NCBI RefSeq assembly: GCF_014596445.1
Contig: NZ_MECL01000170.1
Span: forward strand, 1-47,857
From: Streptomyces sp. CBMA29
GTDB lineage: Bacteria; Actinomycetota; Actinomycetes; Streptomycetales; Streptomycetaceae
Reading direction: 5' to 3'
DNA length: 47,857 nt
Shown: piece by piece, positions 21,471 through 28,720 of the stretch
Numbering within the stretch: the first letter of the stretch is position 1
Layout of the letters: the number at the start of each line of letters is the position of its first letter
Program-made: the position numbers and the translations under genes
The notes under the pieces: generated by a model
Told to the model about the DNA's origin: nothing
The model's database searches: none
Seen by the model: the letters and a program-made list of their open reading frames with translations, nothing else

Positions 21471-22439
21471 TTACACAATCACACGCAGTGCACGGCGTAC
21501 GCCTGTGAAGGTCGCGCTCGTTCGCAGCCCCAGGTGGTCACCGTCCACCTGGAAGGGCAGTGCCGCCTGCGATTGCAAGGTGAAGTCGGTCAGGTCGTGG
21601 AGCGCCAGCGCGTTCTTTCCGTGCGGTCCCCGCTCCGGAGTGGAACGGAGCAATTGCGCCGAGTAACGCGTGGCAGAGGCCATGGACATCTTTGTCACGC
21701 CCAGCAGATCGAGGGCGGTGTCGAAGGACGCGCCGGGGGAGGCGTACACCGGTCTGTTCCCGAGATAGGTCCACGGCGAGGTGTTGCAGATTATCGCCAT
21801 CGCGAGCCCCGACACCGGTTCGCCGTCCGGGCGTTGCAAGGAGATCGTGCCGTGCCTGCGGTGCGGATCGGCCAGAAATTGACGTGCGACCTGGCGCAAA
21901 TACAGCGCGTGCGTGGAGCGCTTGCCCAACTCCCGCTGCTGTTCGACCCGTCCGACCACCCCGGCGTCGAACCCCAGACCCGCGCAGAAGGTGAACCAGC
22001 GCGGCGGCACCCCTTCGTCCTCGGTGCCCGGCGTCCCGCTCACCAGACCGAGCCCCACCGTCCGCGAGGACCCCTCGCGCATCGCGTCCAGCAGCGCGCC
22101 GGTCGCCTCCACCGCGTCGTTGGGCAGTCCGAGCGCCCGCGCGAAGACATTGGTGGACCCGCCGGGCACCACCGCGAGCTGCGGCAGCGCCTCCGGGTCG
22201 GGGCCGTGGTGCAGCAGCCCGTTCACCACCTCGTTGACCGTGCCGTCGCCGCCGAGGGCGACCACCAGGCCCACCTCGCCGCCCTCCGCGGCCCGCCGCG
22301 CGAGGTCCCGCGCGTGCCCCCGGTACTCCGTCGTCGCGACGTCCAGCTTGAGGTCGCTCGACAGTGCGGTACTGATCACATCACGCACCCGCGCGCTGGT
22401 GGTGGTGGCGGCAGGGTTGACCACGAGGAGAGCGCGCAT
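21471..22439 (-). CDS. diacylglycerol kinase family lipid kinase
   Basis: A 322-residue member of the DAGK catalytic (LCB5/DgkB) family from ATG 22439 (MRALLVVNPAATTTS). The nucleotide-binding GGDGTVNEVVNGLL motif near residues 60-73 and the PGGSTNVFAR motif are intact. The C-terminal half is the beta-rich lipid-kinase domain (LPFQVDGDHLG near the end). It probably phosphorylates diacylglycerol or a related lipid at the membrane face using ATP. It is divergent from the membrane protein gene at 22488. Confidence 0.92.
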   Translation of the reverse strand: MRALLVVNPAATTTSARVRDVISTALSSDLKLDVATTEYRGHARDLARRAAEGGEVGLVVALGGDGTVNEVVNGLLHHGPDPEALPQLAVVPGGSTNVFARALGLPNDAVEATGALLDAMREGSSRTVGLGLVSGTPGTEDEGVPPRWFTFCAGLGFDAGVVGRVEQQRELGKRSTHALYLRQVARQFLADPHRRHGTISLQRPDGEPVSGLAMAIICNTSPWTYLGNRPVYASPGASFDTALDLLGVTKMSMASATRYSAQLLRSTPERGPHGKNALALHDLTDFTLQSQAALPFQVDGDHLGLRTSATFTGVRRALRVIV

Positions 22440-22487
22440 GGTCGACAGCGTACCTACCGTCTGGTACGGCGGGCTACGCTGGCCGGT

Positions 22488-23021
22488 GTGAGCCAGCCCT
22501 CGAAGAAGACCCGGAACACGCCTCGGAAGCCGCCCCAGCGGGTGGCGGAGAAGATGCGGAAGTTCGTGCCGCCGATGCGCGAACAGCCCACCGAGCGCGA
22601 GCGGGAGGCCGCCGCCGCCGCGAAGGCCGCCGCGGACGCGGACGCCGGACCGCCGCCGCTGCGGCTGACCGCCGCTGCCGCCGTCGCCGCCGTGGAGGGC
22701 CTGGCCGTCGTCGCCTGGGGCGTCACGATGTTCTTCGGCGGCTCGGGCAGGGCCGTGCTCGCCGGGCTGCTCGTCCTCGTCCTCGCGGGCTTCCCGCTCG
22801 CCGCCGCGTACGGGCTGCGCAAGGCCCGCCGGTGGAGCCGCGGGCCCGCGCTGATCATCCAGCTCCTGTCGCTGCCGGTCGCCTGGACGCTGCTGCACAG
22901 CGACGGCGGCGGTTTCGTCGCGGGCGGCGCGGTCCTGGGCGCCCTCGCCCTGACCTGTCTTGTCCTCCTGGCCCACCCGGCCACCACGGACGCCCTGGGA
23001 ATGAGCCGGACGTCGTCCTGA
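22488..23021 (+). CDS. three-helix membrane protein of unknown function
   Basis: A 177-residue protein from GTG 22488 (VSQPSKKTRN). A basic N-terminus and an Ala/Glu-rich stretch (residues 1-52) precede three to four hydrophobic segments (AAAVAAVEGLAVVAWGVTMF, AVLAGLLVLVLAGFPLAAAY, LIIQLLSLPVAWTLLH, VLGALALTCLVLLAHP). A TACGCT -10-like box ends 8 bases before the GTG, so the message is likely leaderless. It resembles conserved actinobacterial integral membrane proteins; function unknown. Confidence 0.8.
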   Translation: MSQPSKKTRNTPRKPPQRVAEKMRKFVPPMREQPTEREREAAAAAKAAADADAGPPPLRLTAAAAVAAVEGLAVVAWGVTMFFGGSGRAVLAGLLVLVLAGFPLAAAYGLRKARRWSRGPALIIQLLSLPVAWTLLHSDGGGFVAGGAVLGALALTCLVLLAHPATTDALGMSRTSS

Positions 23022-23047
23022 CTGGGCGCGGCCGGGCGTGGCCGGCC

Positions 23048-23080
23048 CCGGGCGGGCCCAGCTGTTGGCCGCCCGCCCGG
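23048..23080. terminator. terminator between the membrane protein gene and sigH
   Basis: CCGGGCGGGC (23048-23057) pairs with GCCCGCCCGG (23071-23080) around a 13-base loop, between convergent stops at 23021 and 23087. Confidence 0.7.
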
Positions 23081-23086
23081 CGAGGG

Positions 23087-24295
23087 CTACTCCTCGATCA
23101 GCAGCTTGTCCCGGAGCTGGGCCAGGGTGCGGGCCAGCAGGCGCGAGACGTGCATCTGCGAGATGCCGACCTCCTGGGCGATCTGCGACTGCGTCATGTT
23201 GCCGAAGAACCGCAGCAGCAGAATCGTCTTCTCACGCGGCGGGAGCTGTTCCAGCAGCGGCTTGAGGGATTCGCGGTACTCCACGCCCTCCAGCGCCTCG
23301 TCCTCGGAGCCGAGGGTGTCGGCGACGGCCGGCGACTCGTCGTCGGTGTCCGGGACGTCCAGGGAGAGCGTGCTGTAGGCGTTGGCGGACTCCAGGCCCT
23401 CCAGCACCTCCTCCTCGGAGATCTTCAGGTGCTCGGCCAGCTCGTGCACCGTCGGCGCGCGCCCGTGCCGCTGGGACAGCTCACCGGTCGCGGTGGTCAG
23501 CGCCAGCCGCAGCTCCTGGAGGCGGCGCGGCACCCGTACCGCCCAGCCCTTGTCCCTGAAATGACGTTTGATCTCGCCGACCACGGTGGGGGTGGCGTAC
23601 GTCGAGAACTCCACGCCGCGGTCCACGTCGAACCGGTCGACGGACTTGATCAGCCCGATCGTGGCCACCTGCGTCAGGTCGTCCAGCGGCTCACCGCGGT
23701 TGCGGAACCGCCGGGCCAGGTGCTCGACCAGCGGCAGATGCATCCGTACGAGCTGATTGCGCAGCTCCGCGCGCTCGTCGGAGCCCTCGGGGAGCTTGCT
23801 CAGCTCGACGAAGAGGGCGCGGGCGCCCGCCCGGTCGTGCGGGTCGTGCGCCTCCCGCTGCTCCTCGCGGTCGGCGTCCCGGCTGGCTTCCCCGTCTGCT
23901 TGTCGACCGGACCGGGGATCCGCCTCCTGGCGCGCGGACGGCTCGGCCGACTCCGTCTGCTGCTCCGTCTGCTGCTCCGGCGGCGCGTCCCGTCGCTCGG
24001 GCGGCTCGGGCTGTCCGGGCCGCTCCGGCTGCTCGCGCTGGTCCTGCTGCTCCATGGGGTCCGCCTGCTCCGCCTGCTGCGCCGCGTCCATTCCGTCCAT
24101 ACGGTTGTCCATGCGGGTCTCCCCGCCGGGTTCGGGGTGCTGCCTGGCCGTGTGCCGCCCGGCCGGCCCCGCGGGATCCGGTTGGGCCGGTACGGAGGCG
24201 CGGCCGTGCACCGCGGGCGACTGACGTGCGTCGTGCGCGTCGTCGTGGCCCGCGGGCGTGCCGGGGTCTTCACCCCGGGATAGCTCAGCACTCAT
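23087..24295 (-). CDS. sigH: SigH, SigB/SigF-type stress and development sigma factor
   Basis: A 402-residue sigma factor from ATG 24295. The first ~150 residues are a disordered Gln/Glu/Pro/Asp-rich extension. Region 2 begins near LVRMHLPLVEHLARRFRNRG and includes DLTQVATIGLIKSVDRFDVD. Region 3 is around HGRAPTVHELAEHLKISEEE, and region 4 ends with MTQSQIAQEVGISQMHVSRL. A second start, ATG 24112 (MDNRMDGMDA), has GGGGAGA at a good distance and gives 341 residues. S. coelicolor SigH is known to exist as several N-terminal forms in osmotic stress and sporulation. It is encoded just after its anti-sigma factor. Confidence 0.93.
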   Translation of the reverse strand: MSAELSRGEDPGTPAGHDDAHDARQSPAVHGRASVPAQPDPAGPAGRHTARQHPEPGGETRMDNRMDGMDAAQQAEQADPMEQQDQREQPERPGQPEPPERRDAPPEQQTEQQTESAEPSARQEADPRSGRQADGEASRDADREEQREAHDPHDRAGARALFVELSKLPEGSDERAELRNQLVRMHLPLVEHLARRFRNRGEPLDDLTQVATIGLIKSVDRFDVDRGVEFSTYATPTVVGEIKRHFRDKGWAVRVPRRLQELRLALTTATGELSQRHGRAPTVHELAEHLKISEEEVLEGLESANAYSTLSLDVPDTDDESPAVADTLGSEDEALEGVEYRESLKPLLEQLPPREKTILLLRFFGNMTQSQIAQEVGISQMHVSRLLARTLAQLRDKLLIEE

Positions 24296-24325
24296 GGCGA
24301 TTCCCCGTCTTCCCGCACGCGAGAG

Positions 24326-24751
24326 TCACGACAGCCCTGGACCGGCGCCGCGCTTCTTGTGGAGGCTGATGCTGACGGTCTTGTCCTCGGCGACGGTGGA
24401 GTCCACCTCGCCGGCCAGTGCCGACAGCACCGTCCACGCGAAGGTGTCCCGCTCCGGCGCCCTGCCGTCGGTGGTGGGCGCGGAGACGGTCACCCACAAC
24501 GAGTCCCCGACGAGCCGGAAGACACAGCTCAGCACGGACCCGGGGACGGCCTGCTGCAACAGGATCGCGCACGCCTCGTCCACGGCGATCCGCAGATCCT
24601 CGATCTCGTCGAGGGTGAAGTCCAGCCGTGCCGCGAGTCCGGCCGTGGCCGTGCGCAGCACTGACAGATAGGCTCCCGCCGCGGGCAGCCGGACCTCGAC
24701 GAAGTCCTTCGACCCGGGCTCGCCTGCGATCTGGGACACCCTCACCTCCAC
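24326..24751 (-). CDS. prsH: PrsH/UshX, RsbW-like anti-sigma factor of SigH
   Basis: A 141-residue GHKL-fold switch kinase of the SpoIIAB/RsbW type. The N box DEIEDLRIAVDEACAILLQQ is clear and later beta strands (VLSCVFRLVGDSLWVTVSAP) fit the HATPase_c fold, although the G boxes are degenerate. It should bind SigH and be released by a phosphorylatable antagonist. Several in-frame GTG codons (24751, 24745, 24739) are possible starts; the last has GGAGGTGAG ideally placed. The gap to sigH is 30 bp, one operon. Confidence 0.9.
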   Translation of the reverse strand: MEVRVSQIAGEPGSKDFVEVRLPAAGAYLSVLRTATAGLAARLDFTLDEIEDLRIAVDEACAILLQQAVPGSVLSCVFRLVGDSLWVTVSAPTTDGRAPERDTFAWTVLSALAGEVDSTVAEDKTVSISLHKKRGAGPGLS

Positions 24752-24935
24752 GGTGGCACACAGTGATTGCTCTGGTTCGCAGCGACGCTATCGCGATCCG
24801 TACCCCGCTGTCGCCCGGACGGCGCACGGTAGGAGAACGGTACGGTATCCGTATCTCTGTCACCCATGGTAAGCGCACGGGCACGGACCGTGGGTAGTGA
24901 TCTGCCGACTCAATTCGCATAAGAATTCGCCCGGT

Positions 24936-25463
24936 TCACCGAGCGTGCGCCAGCGCGGCCAGTTCGGCCAGCGCCGGGCCGGAAAGCCGCTGTACGGTCC
25001 ACTCGTCCTGCGGGCGGGCGCCGATGGAGCGGTAGACGCCCAGCGCCTTCTCGTTCCAGTCGAGCACCGCCCACTCGAAGCGCTCGTAGCCGCGCTCCAC
25101 GCAGACCGCCGCGAGCGCGGCCAGCAGCGCCTTGCCGTGCCCGCCGCCGCGCGCCTGCGGGCGGACGTACAGATCCTCCAGATAGAGCCCGGGGGTGCCG
25201 GTCCAGGTGGAGAAGTTCCGGAACCACAGCGCGAAACCGACCACGGTGCCCGAGCCCGCGCCCTGGCTTGAGTCCTCGCCCGTACGGTCCGCCGCGGGCT
25301 CCTCGGCGATCAGCGCGTGCGCCACCGCGTCGGGGCCGAACAGGGCCGCGTGCACCTGCTCCTCCGTGGCCCGCGCCTCCTCCAGCGCCCGCTCGTACGC
25401 GGCGAGTTCGCGGATCAGCGCGTGGATCACGGGGACGTCGTCCGGGGTCGCGGTGCGGATCAT
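24936..25463 (-). CDS. GNAT-family N-acetyltransferase
   Basis: A 175-residue acetyltransferase from ATG 25463. The N-terminal MIRTATPDDVPVIHALIREL and motif A region LYLEDLYVRPQARGGGHGKA (acetyl-CoA pyrophosphate loop R/QxxGxG/A) are typical. VERGYERFEWAVLDWNEKAL follows. Sequence features fit the diamine N-acetyltransferase (SAT-like) branch, but the substrate is not established. It is the last gene of a minus-strand operon, 9 bp after the ATPase gene. Confidence 0.9.
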   Translation of the reverse strand: MIRTATPDDVPVIHALIRELAAYERALEEARATEEQVHAALFGPDAVAHALIAEEPAADRTGEDSSQGAGSGTVVGFALWFRNFSTWTGTPGLYLEDLYVRPQARGGGHGKALLAALAAVCVERGYERFEWAVLDWNEKALGVYRSIGARPQDEWTVQRLSGPALAELAALAHAR

Positions 25464-25472
25464 GCCACCAGG

Positions 25473-26210
25473 TTACGGCTCGATGATGTGACGCAGGTAA
25501 GCGCGGGGGTCGGCCAGATAGCGGCGCCAGTGGTCGACGATCGCCAGGTCCTCCCAGGCCGTCTCGTGCACACCACGCTCGCCCACCTCCAGGATGGCCG
25601 CGTCGGGGGTCGCGGTGAGCAGCGGGGAGTGGGTGGCGCAGATGACCTGCGCGCCGGAGCGGCCCAACTCGTGCATGAGGCCCACCAGATGCAGACAGGC
25701 CGTGAACGACAGCGCGGACTCCGGCTCGTCCAGCACGTACAGGCCCACGGGGTGGCTGAAACGCTCCCGGAAGGCGAGCAGGAAGCCCTCGCCGTGGCTC
25801 ATGGACTCCACCGGCAGGAATTCGCGGCCGAGCGCGTCCATCGCGGTCTCGGCGCGCAGGAAGAAGCCGCGGCGGCCGGTACGGGGGCCGCCGAGCATCC
25901 GGCCGCCCGCGGCCGTCGTGTCGAAGCGGATGCGCTCGCCGAGCGGGGAGCGGGGGCGGTCCGAGACGTAGCGGTAGCCCGCCCGGCCGCCGTGCGGGTC
26001 CAGGCCGAAGCCCTCGGCGATGGCCTCGACCAGCGTGGACTTGCCCGAGCCGTTCTCGCCGACCAGGAAGGTGACGGGCGCGGTGAAGCGCAGCCCGTCG
26101 CGCAGCAGTCCGGCGACGGCCGGGACCGACCACGGCCAGCGGTCCCTGCGGAACTCCTCGTCGCCCTCTGCGGCGGCGGGGATGTGCGCGTACGCCCTCT
26201 CGATGATCAT
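25473..26210 (-). CDS. AAA/ABC-type ATPase of the DUF2813-like stand-alone class
   Basis: A 245-residue soluble ATPase from ATG 26210, whose start overlaps the preceding stop (ATGA). Walker A is FLVGENGSGKSTL. A signature-like MSHGEGFLLAF, Walker B GLYVLDEPESALS and the switch His in CATHSPLLTA follow. No transmembrane partner is encoded nearby, so it is not an ordinary transporter subunit. It resembles the RecF/ABC-like ATPases annotated as AAA family predicted ATPases. Role unknown. Confidence 0.85.
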   Translation of the reverse strand: MIIERAYAHIPAAAEGDEEFRRDRWPWSVPAVAGLLRDGLRFTAPVTFLVGENGSGKSTLVEAIAEGFGLDPHGGRAGYRYVSDRPRSPLGERIRFDTTAAGGRMLGGPRTGRRGFFLRAETAMDALGREFLPVESMSHGEGFLLAFRERFSHPVGLYVLDEPESALSFTACLHLVGLMHELGRSGAQVICATHSPLLTATPDAAILEVGERGVHETAWEDLAIVDHWRRYLADPRAYLRHIIEP

Positions 26211-27187
26211 CCGGTCTCCCCGGGGTCGGTGCCCGTGATCACCGCGGCCACCCGGGTGCCCGGCGGGAAGGCGCCCTCCTCGGCCAGGGTGTGGACGCCG
26301 TGCAGCATCTTCGCCACGTACACCGGCTCGGGACGCAGCCCGTGCCGGGCGGCGAAGTCCGCGGCGAAGGCGTCGAGTTCGGGGGTGGTACGGGCGTAGC
26401 CGCCGTGGTGGAAGCGGTCGTCGAGGCGCCACCGGCCGCGTCGCCCGCCGAACGCCTCCTCCTGGAGCCGCAGCACCTCGGCGGCCAGGAAGCCGCCGCC
26501 GCGCAGGACGGGGAAGCCGATCGCCTCCGCCCGGCCGGAACCGCTGCCGGAACCGCTGCCGAGCCCGGCCGCGAGACCGGCCGCGAGCCCGGCAAGCGTG
26601 CCGCCGGTGCCGACGGCGACGGCCACCACGTCGGCTTCGCCGTCCAGCTCGCGCCCCAGCTCGGCGGCGCCGACGGCCGCCAGCGCGTTGCTGCCGCCCT
26701 CGGGCAGCACGTAGGCGGGCCCGAACCGGTCGGTGAGCGCGGCCAGCGTCTCGGGCTCGGCCTTGCGGCGGTACGTGGCCCGGTCGACGAATTCCAGCCG
26801 CATCCCGTCGGCCGCGGCCCGTGCCAGCGAGGGGTTGAGCGGCCGGTCGGCCAGTTCGTCGCCGCGCACGAGGCCGACGGTGCGCAAGCCCAGCAGTCGG
26901 CCGGCTGCCGCCGTCGCTCGCAGGTGGTTTGAGTAGGCGCCGCCGAAGGTGAGCAGCGTGGTGTGCCCGGCCTCGGCCGCCGCGGCCAGATTCAGCCGCA
27001 GCTTGCGGTATTTGTTGCCCGGCAGGTCGGGGTGGATCAGGTCGTCCCGCTTGAGCGCGAGCCGCACCCCGCGGGCGGCCAGGCGCTCGTCCGCCACCTC
27101 GACGAGCGGCGACGGCAGCCGGGCGTCCAGCGGGTCGGCGGCACCGGAGCCGGCGGGTTCCGGGGCGGCGGGCGGCGGAGGGGTCAC
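26207..27187 (-). CDS. PLP-dependent D-cysteine desulfhydrase / ACC deaminase family protein
   Basis: A 326-residue fold-type II PLP enzyme from GTG 27187. The PLP-binding Lys is in LPGNKYRKLRLNL, followed by TTLLTFGGAYSNHLRATAAA. The Gly-rich phosphate cradle is around GTGGTLAGLAAGLAAGLGS. A Gly-Ser repeat (LGSGSGSGSG) is inserted in a surface loop. Likely reactions are D-cysteine or 1-aminocyclopropane-1-carboxylate deamination; the key specificity residues cannot be told by eye. It heads the operon with the ATPase and GNAT genes. Confidence 0.87.
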   Translation of the reverse strand: MTPPPPAAPEPAGSGAADPLDARLPSPLVEVADERLAARGVRLALKRDDLIHPDLPGNKYRKLRLNLAAAAEAGHTTLLTFGGAYSNHLRATAAAGRLLGLRTVGLVRGDELADRPLNPSLARAAADGMRLEFVDRATYRRKAEPETLAALTDRFGPAYVLPEGGSNALAAVGAAELGRELDGEADVVAVAVGTGGTLAGLAAGLAAGLGSGSGSGSGRAEAIGFPVLRGGGFLAAEVLRLQEEAFGGRRGRWRLDDRFHHGGYARTTPELDAFAADFAARHGLRPEPVYVAKMLHGVHTLAEEGAFPPGTRVAAVITGTDPGETG

Positions 27188-27299
27188 GCCGACATTGTCA
27201 CCCGGACGTGTGACATTCGCCGGGGGCGGCCGGGTGCCGCGATGGTCCCCTGACAGCACAAGAGAATCCTCCCGGCAGGTCCCACGCGGAGGATTCACG

Positions 27300-28232
27300 G
27301 TGCATTCTTTCCCCGTGCACGAAAACGTCCCGGGACGACCGGCCACCAGAGCAGCCAGCGTCACTGCGGCCAGTGACGCCGGTGACGCGCTCACCGCCAC
27401 GGTGCGGGGGCTGCTGCCCTCGCTCACCCCGGCCGCCGCCAGGATCGCCTCGCTGATCGTGGAGGACCCGGCGCAGGTCGCGCGCAGCACGATCTCCGAG
27501 CTGAGCGCGCTGGCGGGCACCAGTGAGTCGTCGATCGTCCGCACCGCGCGGGCGCTGGGCTTCGCCGGGTACCCCGAGCTGCGGCTGGCGCTGGCGGCGT
27601 CCGCCGCCCGGCAGGCGCCGCGCTCCACGCTGACCTCGGGGATCACCGAGGACGACTCGCCCGCCGAGGTGATCGCCAAGCTCGTGCACACCGAGTCGCA
27701 GGCGGTGCTGGAGACCGCCACGCAGCTCGACCCCGAGCAGTTGGCGGGCGCCGTCAAGGCCGTCTGCGGCGGCGGGCAGCTGCACATAGCCGGGGTCGGT
27801 GCGTCCGGCCTCGTCGCCCAGGACCTCCAGCAGAAACTCGCGCGGATCGGGCGGCCCTGTCACGCCCACGGGGACTCCCAGTCGGCGCTCACCAGCGCCG
27901 TGCTCCTGGGGGCGGGGGACGTCTTCCTCGCCGTCTCGCACTCCGGCGAGAGCCGCGACGTCCTCGCGCCGCTGCGGCGCGCCGCAGCCGAGGGCGCGAC
28001 GACCGTGGTGATCACCAACCACCCGCTGTCCACCGCCGCCCGGCTCGCCGACTTCATTCTCGTCTCGGCGGGCCGGGAGACGACGTTCCGCCCCGGCGCG
28101 ATGGCCAGCCGCATCAGCCAACTGGTCGTCGTCGACTGCTTCTTCGTCTGCGTCGCCCAGCGCACCTTCGACACATCCAGCCACGCGCTGCGCGTCACCC
28201 ACGCCGCCCTGGAGGGCGACCGCCCCGGTTAG
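27300..28232 (+). CDS. MurR/RpiR-family transcriptional regulator (HTH_6 plus SIS)
   Basis: A 310-residue regulator from GTG 27300, which has GGAGG 8 bases upstream. Residues about 25-100 are the RpiR helix-turn-helix (ISELSALAGTSESSIVRTAR, ALGFAGYPELRLALA). Residues about 145-280 are a sugar-phosphate isomerase (SIS) domain (LHIAGVGASGLVAQDLQQKL and VSHSGESRDVL). These proteins sense phosphosugars such as MurNAc-6-phosphate. It is divergent from the PLP enzyme gene; no target operon is adjacent. ~37 bp after the stop begins a tandem repeat. Confidence 0.92.
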   Translation: MHSFPVHENVPGRPATRAASVTAASDAGDALTATVRGLLPSLTPAAARIASLIVEDPAQVARSTISELSALAGTSESSIVRTARALGFAGYPELRLALAASAARQAPRSTLTSGITEDDSPAEVIAKLVHTESQAVLETATQLDPEQLAGAVKAVCGGGQLHIAGVGASGLVAQDLQQKLARIGRPCHAHGDSQSALTSAVLLGAGDVFLAVSHSGESRDVLAPLRRAAAEGATTVVITNHPLSTAARLADFILVSAGRETTFRPGAMASRISQLVVVDCFFVCVAQRTFDTSSHALRVTHAALEGDRPG

Positions 28233-28268
28233 GGCTCCGCCCCGGACGAATGGGGGCACGCCCTCGCC

Positions 28269-28700
28269 CACGACGTTCCCGCAGGTCACCACCAGTCCCG
28301 GAAGGGCAGGTCGGTTGTCATCGGACCACCGGCCCGGTGGTGGGTCGCTCGCGCAGTTCCTCGCGCCCCTTCGGGGCTCGCCTCGCGTGCGGCGGTGGGG
28401 GAGCGTGACCCAGGGGCGCGGGGAACTGCGCGACCAGCCACGACGCTCCCGCAGGTCACCACCGGTCCCGGAGGGGCAGTTCGGTTGTCATCGGACCACC
28501 GGGCCGGTGGTGGGTTGCTCGCGCAGTTCCTCGCGCCCCTTCGGGGCTCGCCTCGCGTGCGGCGGTGGGGGGAGCGTTACCTAGGGGCGCGGGGAACTGC
28601 GCGACAAGCCACGACGCGTCCCGCAGGTCACCACCGGTCCCGGAGGGACAGTTCGGTTGTCGCCGGGCCACCGGGCCGGTGGTGGGTTGCTCGCGCGGGC
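28269..28700. repeat. tandem ~170-bp intergenic repeat, about 2.5 copies
   Basis: The same block starts near 28269, 28439 and 28610 (offsets about 170 and 172 bp, tracked by GCAGGTCACC at 28281, 28451 and 28623). Each unit contains CACCGG-centred GGTGGTGGG dyads, CGCAGTTCCTCGCGCCCCTT and its partner AGGGGCGCGGGGAACTGCGC. The latter pair is a widespread Streptomyces intergenic hairpin as I remember it. The third copy is cut off just before the amidase stop. It separates the rpiR gene from the convergent amidase gene and probably works as a strong bidirectional terminator. Confidence 0.88.
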
Positions 28701-28720
28701 CCCGCGCGCCGGGCCGGAGG

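Noticed and set aside
26949..27299. Longer start for the RpiR regulator
   Set aside because: This part overlaps the PLP enzyme gene antisense and lacks protein-like sequence; GTG 27300 has an ideal Shine-Dalgarno.
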